DNA from: Paracoccaceae bacterium
GTDB lineage: Bacteria; Pseudomonadota; Alphaproteobacteria; Rhodobacterales; Rhodobacteraceae
Reading direction: 5' to 3'
Assembly (NCBI GenBank): GCA_009920225.1
Contig: RGAJ01000125.1
Span: forward strand, 1-6,076
Length of the DNA: 6,076 nucleotides
Shown here: positions 1 to 5,858 of the stretch, piece after piece
Layout of the letters: every line of letters starts with the position of its first letter
Position numbering within the stretch: position 1 is the first letter of the stretch
Notes under the pieces: generated by a model
The model's input: only the letters and a program-made list of their open reading frames with translations
What the model was told of the DNA's origin: nothing
Database searches by the model: none
Position numbers and translations under genes: made by a program

Positions 1-345
1 CTCAAACAATCGCACACCTGCGTCTTCGCGCAGTTTTTTCGCGGTTTGGGGCGTGATTTTCCCATCGAGCAATTTCAGCGCATCGGCCAGCCCACCGCGC
101 GATGAAAAGCCAACCGCATCTAGTTCATTCGCAAATTCTTCGATCACTTGGGACAAGGTGGCCCGATCCACCAACCGCAATTCAGCAATTTCCTTGGTTA
201 AATTCGCCTGAAGCGCGGGGGGTAGTTGGGTCAAATTGATATCTGCCCCTTCGTTCATCAAAAACCGAACGACGATCGCCGCTTTTTGGCGGCGTGTGAG
301 GGTGGTGTGTGCAATCGAAGGTATGTCACGGTTTAGTGCGGTCAT
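1..345 (-). CDS. fliG: Flagellar motor switch protein FliG, N-terminal part (cut by window edge)
   Basis: The first 115 codons are present, starting at the ATG whose first base is 345; the rest lies beyond position 1. FliG forms part of the cytoplasmic C-ring switch complex with FliM and FliN and transmits stator force. The visible protein begins MTALNRDIPSIAHTTLTRRQ and has features I associate with the FliG N-terminal domain: LTRRQKAAIVVRFL near residues 17-30, a segment LRLVDRATLSQVIEEFANEL around residues 57-76, and LADALKLLDGKITPQTAKKL near 86-105, corresponding to the helix that leads into the FliG middle domain in the family. It is a divergent FliG of the type I recall in Rhodobacteraceae. 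There is no strong Shine-Dalgarno, only GGA/GGGA a few bases upstream. It is transcribed away from the one-carbon operon, separated from it by a terminator, so it probably starts its own transcript. The middle and C-terminal torque domains cannot be seen, so the name is likely rather than certain. Confidence 0.72.
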   Translation of the reverse strand, partial: MTALNRDIPSIAHTTLTRRQKAAIVVRFLMNEGADINLTQLPPALQANLTKEIAELRLVDRATLSQVIEEFANELDAVGFSSRGGLADALKLLDGKITPQTAKKLREDAGVRLFE

Positions 346-384
346 GATCCCAGTCCGTTTTCGACTGTGTCTACTGTACCGAGC

Positions 385-399
385 TTAACGTTGAGTAAA
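385..399 (-). promoter_or_regulatory. Possible CtrA box upstream of fliG
   Basis: On the plus strand this reads TTAA, seven bases, TAAA, which on the minus strand is TTTA-N7-TTAA. That is one mismatch from the CtrA consensus TTAA-N7-TTAA. It lies about 40-55 bp upstream of the fliG start codon. CtrA is required for flagellar gene expression in several Rhodobacteraceae, so the position makes sense. A single near-match of eight fixed bases can arise by chance in AT-rich intergenic DNA. Confidence 0.35.
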
Positions 400-420
400 A
401 TTCAAAACGCTTGCATCAAT

Positions 421-452
421 AAAAAACGCCCGCCGAAAAGGACGAGCGTTTT
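421..452 (-). terminator. Rho-independent terminator of the one-carbon operon
   Basis: Read on the minus strand the RNA can form a 12-bp stem, AAAACGCUCGUC pairing with GGCGGGCGUUUU, closed by a six-base loop CUUUUC and followed by a run of U. Two of the pairs are G-U wobbles only in the minus-strand RNA; on the plus strand they would be A-C mismatches. This orients the terminator to the minus strand. It begins about 17 bp after the stop codon of the methyltransferase gene and insulates the downstream fliG. Confidence 0.85.
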
Positions 453-469
453 GTAACAAGGGTGTGCGA

Positions 470-1528
470 TTAACCGCGACGGCGACCGCCTCTGCGACCA
501 CCGCGACCACCAAGATCGCCGCCTGCCGCGCCTGCAGGTTTGTTGAATGCAATCCATGTCCCGCCGTGTGGGTCGTTGTTTGTCAACAAGTTGGCGGCGC
601 GAATGGCTTCCATTTCTTTACCTGGACGTGGCAAGGTTGATCCCAAACCGAACAGGGTCACGAATGTTTCGTCGTCGATATCCGCAGGCAAGATGATGCC
701 CGCTGCTTCGATCTCTGCCTTTTTCTCCATGATTTTGGTTTGTGTGACGGGCAGGGCGACAGGGTTCATAATCGCCGATGTCATGCCCGCACCCATCGCC
801 ATTGGCAAGAATGCGTTGTTGATGCCGTGACGGTTTGGCAAACCAAACGAGATATTAGACGCGCCACATGTGGTGTTCACGCCCAATTCTTCGCGTAGAC
901 GGCGCACCAGTGTGAACACTTGGTTGCCCGCTGTTGCCATCGCACCAATTGGCATAACCAATGGGTCAACAACGATGTCATAGGCAGGAATGCCGAAATC
1001 TGCGGCGCGTTCCACGATTTTCTTAGCAACTGCAAAGCGCACGTCTGGGTCTTCGGAAATGCCTGTGTCATCGTTTGAAATCGCAACAACGGGAACGTTG
1101 TATTTTTTAACCAAGGGCAGAACGAATTCCAGACGCTCTTCTTCGCCTGTGACCGAGTTCAACAATGGGCGACCTTCGGCTGCTTGAAGACCTGCCTCAA
1201 GTGCTGCAGGAACCGAGCTGTCGATACACAAAGGTACGTCAACCAACCCTTGAACCAGATTGATGATCGCTGTCATCAAAGGGGGTTCGGTTTCATTTGG
1301 GTTTGGATTTGAATTGTAAACAACACCTGCGTTGATGTCCAAAATATTGGCACCCGCCATAACTTGGGCCAAGGCATCCTTTTCCACGGTTGAAAAATCA
1401 CCCGCTTCAAGTTCAGCCGCCAATTTTTTCCGCCCCGTTGGGTTGATCCGTTCGCCAATCACGCAAAATGGCTGGTCAAAGCCCAAGAGTGCGGTTTTGG
1501 TTTTGGATTCTACGACAGTTCTTACCAT
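470..1528 (-). CDS. Methyltetrahydrofolate:cobalamin (corrinoid) methyltransferase, pterin-binding domain protein
   Basis: Predicted 352-aa cytoplasmic enzyme that moves the methyl group between 5-methyl-THF and a cobalamin protein, equivalent to the pterin-binding module of MetH or to AcsE/MeTr. The pterin-binding TIM-barrel signatures are visible: IGERINPTGRK at residues 24-34, ILDINAG at 62-68, CIDSS at 101-105, LLNSVTGEE at 122-130, then VAISNDDTG and the VVDPLV strand. ATG 1528 is chosen because AAAGGA (1541-1536) sits seven bases upstream and the pterin domain starts shortly after; an upstream extension to 1591 would overlap metF. The ribosome binding site overlaps the metF stop codon, with 11 bp between the genes, so the two are probably translationally coupled. 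The protein is longer than AcsE-type enzymes (about 260 aa) and ends in an Arg/Gly-rich tail (about residues 336-352). No corrinoid-binding or homocysteine-binding domain is present, so those partners must be encoded elsewhere. A dihydropteroate synthase is unlikely given the MetH/AcsE-like N-terminus. Confidence 0.9.
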   Translation of the reverse strand: MVRTVVESKTKTALLGFDQPFCVIGERINPTGRKKLAAELEAGDFSTVEKDALAQVMAGANILDINAGVVYNSNPNPNETEPPLMTAIINLVQGLVDVPLCIDSSVPAALEAGLQAAEGRPLLNSVTGEEERLEFVLPLVKKYNVPVVAISNDDTGISEDPDVRFAVAKKIVERAADFGIPAYDIVVDPLVMPIGAMATAGNQVFTLVRRLREELGVNTTCGASNISFGLPNRHGINNAFLPMAMGAGMTSAIMNPVALPVTQTKIMEKKAEIEAAGIILPADIDDETFVTLFGLGSTLPRPGKEMEAIRAANLLTNNDPHGGTWIAFNKPAGAAGGDLGGRGGRRGGRRRG

Positions 1529-1539
1529 AATTATTTCCT

Positions 1540-2463
1540 TTAGGACGCAGTTGCAGGAACGCCAGAGGCGCCGCCATTTTCGGTGATCCATGTCGCATTT
1601 GTTTTGATGCCGCCAAGCGGAAAGAAATGCACATGCTCGATATTAAAGTCAGGGTTCGCCGCCTTGTAGGCGGCCAATTCGGCGACAACTTCTGTTGGCT
1701 CATATGGCAACAAAAGTTTGGACACATCCATCGCGCGCTTTTGCAGCACTTTAAGAGATGGGCCAACGCCGCAAGCGATGGCGAATTTGATCAAGGTTTG
1801 CAATTTTGCAGGACCCGCGATGCCAATGTGAATTGGAATGTCGATGCCTGAATTTTTCAAACCGTTTGCCCATTCGATGATGGGTTGTGCTTCGAAACAG
1901 AACTGTGTCGCAAGCGCCATTTCCGCGTCAGTGCGTTTTGAAAACTCTTGTTTCCAAGACAAAGCCGCAGAGACATTTTTCATGGATCCATCTGGATCAA
2001 TGTCTTTGTTTCCCTCTGGGTGGCCCGCAACGTGAAGACGTTTGAACCCTGCCTTGTCAAACAAACCGCTTTCCATCAATTGCATTGAGCTGTCGAAATC
2101 ACCATGCGGATTGGTCACACCACCCGCGAGCAAAAGCGCTTGGTCAACGCCTGCTTCGCCTTGGTAGCGTGCAATCCAATCACCCAAGGTTGCGGCATCT
2201 TTGATGATGCGCGCAGGGAAATGCGGCATCACAGCAAAGCCTTCGCCCGAAATCCGTTTTGCAGTTGCGACCATATCGTCGATCGGTGTGCCTTCGATAT
2301 GTGCGATGTAGACGCGCGTGCCTTCTGGCAAAATGTCACGGAAATTTTCGACCTTTTCCGCAGTGCGTGGCATCACCTCAATAGAAAAGCCATTCAGAAA
2401 GCTTTCCACTTCAGGGTTCACACCTGTGACGTCTTCTTTCTTTTTGAAACTGAACAAAGCCAT
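1540..2463 (-). CDS. metF: Methylenetetrahydrofolate reductase family protein (divergent MetF)
   Basis: Predicted 307-aa flavoprotein of the MetF family, interconverting 5,10-methylene-THF and 5-methyl-THF in the cytoplasm. By eye it follows E. coli MetF: FSIEVMPRTAEK (26-38) matches SFEFFPP with the catalytic Glu as E29; LLLAGGVTNPHGDF (111-124) matches LRGDLPPG; VAGHPEGNKD matches the AAYPEVHPEA stretch; ATQFCFEAQ matches ITQFFFD with its folate-contacting Gln; and HIGIAGPAKLQTLIKFA matches PGILPVSNFKQAKKFA. E. coli Asp120 of the RGD motif appears replaced by Gly (G116), and the aromatic residues of FEFFPP are altered, so this is a divergent branch and may differ in flavin tuning or in preferred direction. 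The ATG at 2463 is preferred over the in-frame ATG at 2502 because GGGAGG (2474-2469) lies five bases upstream. It is the middle gene of the operon, 29 bp after the small upstream gene and 11 bp before the methyltransferase that would consume or supply its methyl-THF. Confidence 0.82.
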   Translation of the reverse strand: MALFSFKKKEDVTGVNPEVESFLNGFSIEVMPRTAEKVENFRDILPEGTRVYIAHIEGTPIDDMVATAKRISGEGFAVMPHFPARIIKDAATLGDWIARYQGEAGVDQALLLAGGVTNPHGDFDSSMQLMESGLFDKAGFKRLHVAGHPEGNKDIDPDGSMKNVSAALSWKQEFSKRTDAEMALATQFCFEAQPIIEWANGLKNSGIDIPIHIGIAGPAKLQTLIKFAIACGVGPSLKVLQKRAMDVSKLLLPYEPTEVVAELAAYKAANPDFNIEHVHFFPLGGIKTNATWITENGGASGVPATAS

Positions 2464-2492
2464 CGCGGCCTCCCATAGTCTAGATGTGGGTG

Positions 2493-2789
2493 TCATGCCC
2501 AACCATCATTTCCGATCAACACCTTCAGACGGTCTTGGTCGTATTCTGCTTCTATCCGCAGCGCTTCGCTTTCGGCGATGTCTGCGGGCTCACCTTCGAC
2601 TTCATAGGGGTCTGCCTTGCGCCATTCGGCCAGATAATCATCTGTACCGTCCATGCCACCTTTCATGGCCGCACGGTCAATGGCTTGTTCAAAGCGCACG
2701 TCAAGTTGACGTTTCGAACCTTTGCGACCTTTGCCCACAATAACTTGGGCCGGAATGTCGCGCCAATAAACGATGGTAACTTCGGGCAT
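2493..2789 (-). CDS. Small 'Virulence_fact' (PF13769-like) family protein, function unknown
   Basis: A 98-aa soluble, charged protein starting MPEVTIVYWRDIPAQVIVGK. It has no signal peptide, membrane segment or cysteine pair. I recognise it as the family labelled 'virulence factor' in Rhodobacteraceae genomes; that label comes from a domain of staphylococcal conserved virulence factors and says nothing reliable about function here. Visible features are an N-terminal strand TIVYWRDIPAQVIV, a basic stretch GKGRKGSKRQL (19-29), a helix RFEQAIDRAAM, a YLAEWRK motif around residue 52, and a C-terminal acidic helix rich in Glu/Asp. The ATG at 2789 follows AAGGA (2801-2797) with seven-base spacing; the in-frame ATG at 2882 lies in the hairpin-bearing leader and lacks a comparable site. 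It is the first gene of the operon with metF and the methyltransferase, so a role in folate or corrinoid methyl transfer is a reasonable inference, but no activity can be read from the sequence. Confidence 0.8.
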   Translation of the reverse strand: MPEVTIVYWRDIPAQVIVGKGRKGSKRQLDVRFEQAIDRAAMKGGMDGTDDYLAEWRKADPYEVEGEPADIAESEALRIEAEYDQDRLKVLIGNDGWA

Positions 2790-2808
2790 GGTTGATTCCT
2801 TATGAATT

Positions 2809-2880
2809 CTGCGACCTTGGTACGGCAGCTTTGATTTGAAACAACGTCGGTTTTCGACGTGTCGCAAACAAACTGCGACC
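2809..2880 (-). promoter_or_regulatory. Structured leader with tandem hairpins and a repeated arm
   Basis: In transcript order (minus strand) this holds GGTCGCAG at 2880-2873, TGCGAC at 2866-2861, a hairpin ACGTCG-loop-CGACGT at 2860-2844, and a second GGTCGCAG at 2816-2809. TGCGAC can pair with the first copy (6-bp stem, seven-base loop) or with the second copy, which would enclose the other hairpin. The second copy ends seven bases before the AAGGA ribosome binding site of the small first gene. This could be an RNA switch, or the repeated TGCGAC could be a protein-binding half-site. I do not recognise a known riboswitch consensus: there is no cobalamin B12 box and no convincing SAM or SAH core. 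Confidence 0.45.
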
Positions 2881-2929
2881 ATTTGGTTCTATTCCAATTC
2901 AGGCATCTATGCCATCCATCGCGGTCTTC

Positions 2930-2935
2930 ATAATA
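2930..2935 (-). promoter_or_regulatory. Candidate -10 element (TATTAT) for the one-carbon operon
   Basis: On the minus strand this is TATTAT, five of six bases matching the sigma-70 -10 consensus. No good -35 lies at the standard spacing, so it is a weak prediction. If correct, the leader upstream of the small first gene is about 130 nt and includes both hairpins. Confidence 0.22.
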
Positions 2936-2997
2936 TTCATGGCTTTGATGAATGCGATTAATGCTGCATGTTTCGGCAATCAAACCACATTCACCGC

Positions 2998-3026
2998 TTG
3001 CCGAATGTGCAAAGGGGGCGTATCCT
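2998..3026 (+). promoter_or_regulatory. Candidate sigma-70 promoter of ppx
   Basis: TTGCCG (2998-3003) and TATCCT (3021-3026) are separated by 17 bp, each matching the -35/-10 consensus at four of six positions. Transcription would start near 3033, giving a leader of about 27 nt that contains the GGAGGG ribosome binding site at 3045-3050. Confidence 0.4.
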
Positions 3027-3059
3027 AAGACCAACTTTAAGAATGGAGGGCGTTACGTC

Positions 3060-4079
3060 ATGGCGCCCAAGCGTCCCAAAGGTGCGGGCGCATTCCCAAA
3101 ACCGGTTGAGAGCCCCGCGCCAAAACCGCCAAATCCGACCGAGCTCTATGCAGCATTGGATTTGGGGACAAACAGTTGCCGCATGCTGATTGCCCAGCCA
3201 AAGGGCAGTCAGTTTCATGTGGTTGATAGCTTTTCGAAATCCGTGCAGCTTGGCGCGGGTTTGGAACGTACGGGCCGGTTAAGCCGGAATTCCATGCATC
3301 GCACGATCCAAGCGTTGCGCGTGTGTCAACAAAAGCTGAAACATCATCGCGTCAAACACATGCGGTTGGTCGCGACCGAAGCCTGTCGCCGTGCGAAAAA
3401 TGCCAAGGATTTCATCGCCCAAGTCAAGCGTGAAACCGGCCTACGGTTGGATATCATCGCCCCCGAAGAAGAAGCGCGTTTGGCGGTGATTTCATGTGCG
3501 CCTTTGGTCAGCATGAAAACAGAGCAGCTTTTGGTCGTGGACATTGGTGGCGGATCAACCGAGTTGGTCTGGATTGATTTGACCTCGGTTCCTGCATGGG
3601 ATCGGCCACGGGCAATCATGCGCCTGCATTCGGGGTTTCACACCCAAGACAGCCCATTTCCCGCCGCGAAAGTCGTGGATTGGATTTCTGTTCCATTGGG
3701 CGTTGCCACATTGCGCGATCTGTTCAACGATGTGGACGATGACGCGGCGCGCTATGCGTTGATGAGCTGTCATTTCGAAGAAAAACTTTCGAATTTTAGC
3801 CCCTATCGCGACGAACAAAGCCGCGAAGGGTTTCAGATTATCGGCACATCGGGCACTGTGACGACCGTCGCTGCTAGCCATTTGGGGCTAAAACGCTATG
3901 ACCGTACCAAGGTTGGCAATGATCGACAGGCCTTGATTATGTCGGGATCGGCAATTTTGCAGGCCTTGTTGCGCATCTGGCCGACGGATCGGTTGTCGGT
4001 TGCGGACCGTGGTTTGCGCGAAGGGTTGCTCTATGCGCAAATGAGTGTAAACGGTGTGTTAGAAGACGGCCCGTTTTAA
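3060..4079 (+). CDS. ppx: Exopolyphosphatase / Ppx-GppA family phosphatase
   Basis: Predicted 339-aa cytoplasmic enzyme of the actin-like ATPase superfamily that hydrolyses inorganic polyphosphate and possibly pppGpp. The family motifs appear in order: ALDLGTNSCRMLI (32-44, phosphate-1 loop), LVATEACRRAKN (103-114), EEEARL (136-141) with the catalytic Glu, VVDIGGGSTELVW (159-171, phosphate-2 loop), and GTSGTVTTVAA further on (the third nucleotide/phosphate loop). The ATG at 3060 is preferred to the in-frame ATG at 2952 because GGAGGG sits nine bases upstream and the extra residues would not resemble the family. The first 28 residues are Pro/Lys-rich and probably disordered. At 339 aa it lacks the C-terminal HD-like half of the roughly 510-aa E. 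coli Ppx, which is normal for short alphaproteobacterial members. It precedes rlmE on the same strand with a 54-bp gap, an arrangement I recall from related genomes. Polyphosphatase and guanosine pentaphosphatase activities cannot be separated from sequence alone. Confidence 0.88.
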   Translation: MAPKRPKGAGAFPKPVESPAPKPPNPTELYAALDLGTNSCRMLIAQPKGSQFHVVDSFSKSVQLGAGLERTGRLSRNSMHRTIQALRVCQQKLKHHRVKHMRLVATEACRRAKNAKDFIAQVKRETGLRLDIIAPEEEARLAVISCAPLVSMKTEQLLVVDIGGGSTELVWIDLTSVPAWDRPRAIMRLHSGFHTQDSPFPAAKVVDWISVPLGVATLRDLFNDVDDDAARYALMSCHFEEKLSNFSPYRDEQSREGFQIIGTSGTVTTVAASHLGLKRYDRTKVGNDRQALIMSGSAILQALLRIWPTDRLSVADRGLREGLLYAQMSVNGVLEDGPF

Positions 4080-4080
4080 T

Positions 4081-4117
4081 GCGCCTGTGGCGCATGCCTG
4101 CGGCGCGAGTATTTTTG
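4081..4117 (+). repeat. GC hairpin plus T-run element in the ppx-rlmE spacer
   Basis: GCGCC-TGT-GGCGC (4081-4093) forms a perfect 5-bp stem with a three-base loop. A second GGCGC lies at 4102-4106 and is followed by GAGTATTTTTG (4107-4117). The block closely resembles a short GCC-rich element ending in GAGTATTTTTG that I remember as recurring at gene ends across Roseobacter-group genomes. It may act as an attenuator or processing site between ppx and rlmE. The stem is short and is separated from the T-run, so it is not a typical full terminator. The recollection of its recurrence has not been tested here. Confidence 0.4.
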
Positions 4118-4133
4118 CAAAGATGAAGACGCG

Positions 4134-4856
4134 ATGACTGAGAAAAACAAAAATTCATCTGGACGAGGGCAACGCGATCTGACAGTGCGCGTGAAATCGG
4201 CACGTGGACGCACAGTCAGTCAGGTCAAGTGGTTGCAGCGCCAGCTGAACGATCCTTATGTGCGCCGCGCCAAGGCCGAGGGATACCGCGGTCGCGCTGC
4301 GTTCAAAATTCTCGAGCTTGATGATAAATACCGCTTTTTGGTACCCGGCGCTCGCGTTGTTGATTTGGGTTGCGCCCCCGGCGGATGGTGCCAAGTGGCC
4401 GTGACCCGCGTGAACGCATTGGGTGAGAAAAAGGGCAAGGCGATCGGATCGGTTTTGGGCGTTGATTTACAAGCGGTCGAACCGATTGCAGGCGCCGAAA
4501 TCCATCAGTTGGATTTTATGTCCGATGACGCGGATGTTCTGGTGAAAGAATGGTTGGGCGGGACCGCGCATGTTGTGATGTCTGATATGGCGGCCTCGTC
4601 GTCGGGGCATCAGCAAACAGATCACCTTCGGATTGTGGCCCTGTGTGAGGCGGCGGCATATCTTGCGTTTGATGTCTTGGAGCCCGAAGGGACATTTGTG
4701 GCCAAGGTTCTTGCGGGTGGTGCAGAAACTGAATTGCAAAAATTGCTCAAGCAGCGGTTCAAAAAAGTATACAACGTGAAGCCGCCAAGTTCGCGGTCGG
4801 ACAGTTCGGAAAAATTTGTGGTTGCCTTGGGCTATCGTGGGCTTGCGCCTGAATAA
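4134..4856 (+). CDS. rlmE: 23S rRNA (uridine-2'-O)-methyltransferase RlmE (FtsJ/RrmJ)
   Basis: Predicted 240-aa SAM-dependent enzyme that methylates the 2'-O of the A-loop uridine of 23S rRNA (U2552 in E. coli) at a late stage of large-subunit assembly. The full catalytic tetrad can be placed: K58 in [11 protein letters not shown]151 in [10 protein letters not shown]191 in FVAKVLAGG and E226 in SSEKFVVA. The SAM-binding glycine loop is [11 protein letters not shown] at 75-85, followed by the acidic strand end LGVDL (108-112). Length exceeds the E. coli protein (209 aa), mainly through a basic N-terminal extension of about 30 residues ([17 protein letters not shown]) that may help bind rRNA. 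The ribosome binding site is weak (GAAG a few bases before the ATG), and a four-codon reading frame starting at 4123 overlaps the start (ATGA), so translation may be coupled. The 3' end overlaps the convergent regulator gene by 25 bp. Confidence 0.95.
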   Translation: MTEKNKNSSGRGQRDLTVRVKSARGRTVSQVKWLQRQLNDPYVRRAKAEGYRGRAAFKILELDDKYRFLVPGARVVDLGCAPGGWCQVAVTRVNALGEKKGKAIGSVLGVDLQAVEPIAGAEIHQLDFMSDDADVLVKEWLGGTAHVVMSDMAASSSGHQQTDHLRIVALCEAAAYLAFDVLEPEGTFVAKVLAGGAETELQKLLKQRFKKVYNVKPPSSRSDSSEKFVVALGYRGLAPE

Positions 4857-5785
4857 CGGCGCGGCGGGTGACCAAAGCGGGCCTTGTAGGCACGGGTTAG
4901 GGCCGATGGGCTTTCATATCCGCAGCGCAGCGCGATTTCGGTGATCTGCAGCTGTGTGCTTTCCACCAAATGCCGCGCGGCGGTTAGGCGAATATGCCGA
5001 TATACTTGCCCCGGTGGTGCGCCAAGCTGTTCGCGAAACCGTCGTTCGAGCGTCTTTGGGGGGCAGGTCGCACGCTTTGCCAGTGTGATCAAATCCAATG
5101 GTTTTTCAATATTTTGATGCATCAATGTGATGGCGCGTCCCACAGCGCTTTTTTGATCCATGCTACGATGTTGCCCAACCCTTGATGGATCGCGCAAAAA
5201 CATGGCATCGACATCTTGAGCAATGCTGTGGCCCAGATGCGTTTCAATCAGATTTCTGGCCAAGTCATAGGCCGACATCGCGCCCGCGCAGGTGATCCGA
5301 TTGCCGTCACTGACCACACGTTCGCGCACCACATCGACATCTAAAAACCGTTCAGAAAATTGATCCAATAAATCCCAATGAAGCGTGGCGCGTTTTGATG
5401 ACAAAAGCCCAGCCCCCGCCATTAGCCATGACCCCGTATCAAGTCCGACCACCGTGCCAGAACGATCCGCCGCCCGACGCAACAGGCGCCGATTTTGTGG
5501 CGTGTCATAGCGTTCAAAGTCATAGGCCGCGATGATAAACAGATAATCGCAGGTCCCCATATCCCCGAGGGCTGCGTGCGGGCTGATGGGAAGATCGGAT
5601 GACGACCGTGCCGCCGTGCCATCCATGGTAACGACCTGCCAATGGTAAATCTGTTGTCCCAAAAAACTGTTTGCAGCCCGCAGCGGTTCCAAGCAATTTG
5701 CCAAACACATATTTGAAAATCGATCAAACAACAGAATGTTGATCGTCACGGGTATCGCTGTATCGATTGACCATTTTTGTATCAT
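4832..5785 (-). CDS. GlxA-family (CdhR-like) AraC-type transcriptional regulator
   Basis: Predicted 317-aa DNA-binding regulator with two parts. Residues about 12-190 form a DJ-1/PfpI (glutamine amidotransferase-like) domain, with [13 protein letters not shown] at the start, [11 protein letters not shown] (31-41) and [15 protein letters not shown] (114-128). At the nucleophile elbow the usual Cys is Asp116, so this domain probably senses a ligand rather than catalyses. Residues about 214-317 form the AraC domain with two helix-turn-helix units ([20 protein letters not shown] and [20 protein letters not shown]). The family includes CdhR (carnitine) and GbdR (glycine betaine). The gene is divergent from a BKACE gene with a 73-bp gap, so activation of that gene is the likely job and a carnitine-type inducer is plausible, not shown. 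The ATG at 5785 is needed to keep the first strand of the domain, although no clear Shine-Dalgarno precedes it. Its stop lies inside the end of rlmE. Confidence 0.88.
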   Translation of the reverse strand: MIQKWSIDTAIPVTINILLFDRFSNMCLANCLEPLRAANSFLGQQIYHWQVVTMDGTAARSSSDLPISPHAALGDMGTCDYLFIIAAYDFERYDTPQNRRLLRRAADRSGTVVGLDTGSWLMAGAGLLSSKRATLHWDLLDQFSERFLDVDVVRERVVSDGNRITCAGAMSAYDLARNLIETHLGHSIAQDVDAMFLRDPSRVGQHRSMDQKSAVGRAITLMHQNIEKPLDLITLAKRATCPPKTLERRFREQLGAPPGQVYRHIRLTAARHLVESTQLQITEIALRCGYESPSALTRAYKARFGHPPRRYSGASPR

Positions 5786-5808
5786 AATCGTCTATTACTG
5801 CAAGTTTG

Positions 5809-5837
5809 GATATCTCAACAAGCGTCATTGTGATATC
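5809..5837. promoter_or_regulatory. Candidate operator: two GATATC palindromes in the regulator-BKACE gap
   Basis: GATATC occurs at 5809-5814 and again at 5832-5837, the second inside the 8-bp palindrome TGATATCA (5831-5838). The centres are 23 bp apart, roughly two helical turns, in the only intergenic DNA between the divergent genes. A paired site here could serve the AraC-type regulator. AraC-family proteins more often bind direct repeats of longer asymmetric sites, so this is tentative. No clear -35/-10 pair could be assigned to either gene. Confidence 0.28.
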
Positions 5838-5858
5838 ATCATAAAAAAGGACAGGACC

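Noticed and set aside
1529..1591. N-terminal extension of the methyltransferase from the ATG at 1591
   Set aside because: It would overlap the end of the metF-like gene by about 50 bp, while ATG 1528 has a well spaced AAAGGA site.
2104..2743. Plus-strand open frames of 124 and 141 codons opposite the metF-like gene and the small Virulence_fact gene
   Set aside because: They lie antisense to two clearly recognisable genes, have low-complexity unfamiliar products rich in Cys, His and Phe, and lack convincing ribosome binding sites.
2790..2930. Known cobalamin, SAM-II, SAM/SAH or SAH riboswitch
   Set aside because: I looked for their conserved cores and found no convincing match; the region is reported as an unclassified structured leader instead.
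2952..3059. N-terminal extension of ppx by 36 codons from the ATG at 2952
   Set aside because: The added residues include no family feature, would cover the candidate promoter, and a good GGAGGG site points to 3060.
2993..3881. Minus-strand open frames opposite ppx
   Set aside because: The plus strand encodes an intact Ppx/GppA protein with all motifs in order, so the antisense frames are by-products of its codon use.
4123..4137. Tiny frame ATG AAG ACG CGA TGA overlapping the rlmE start
   Set aside because: Four codons with no ribosome binding site of its own are too little to call a gene; it is mentioned only as a possible coupling feature.
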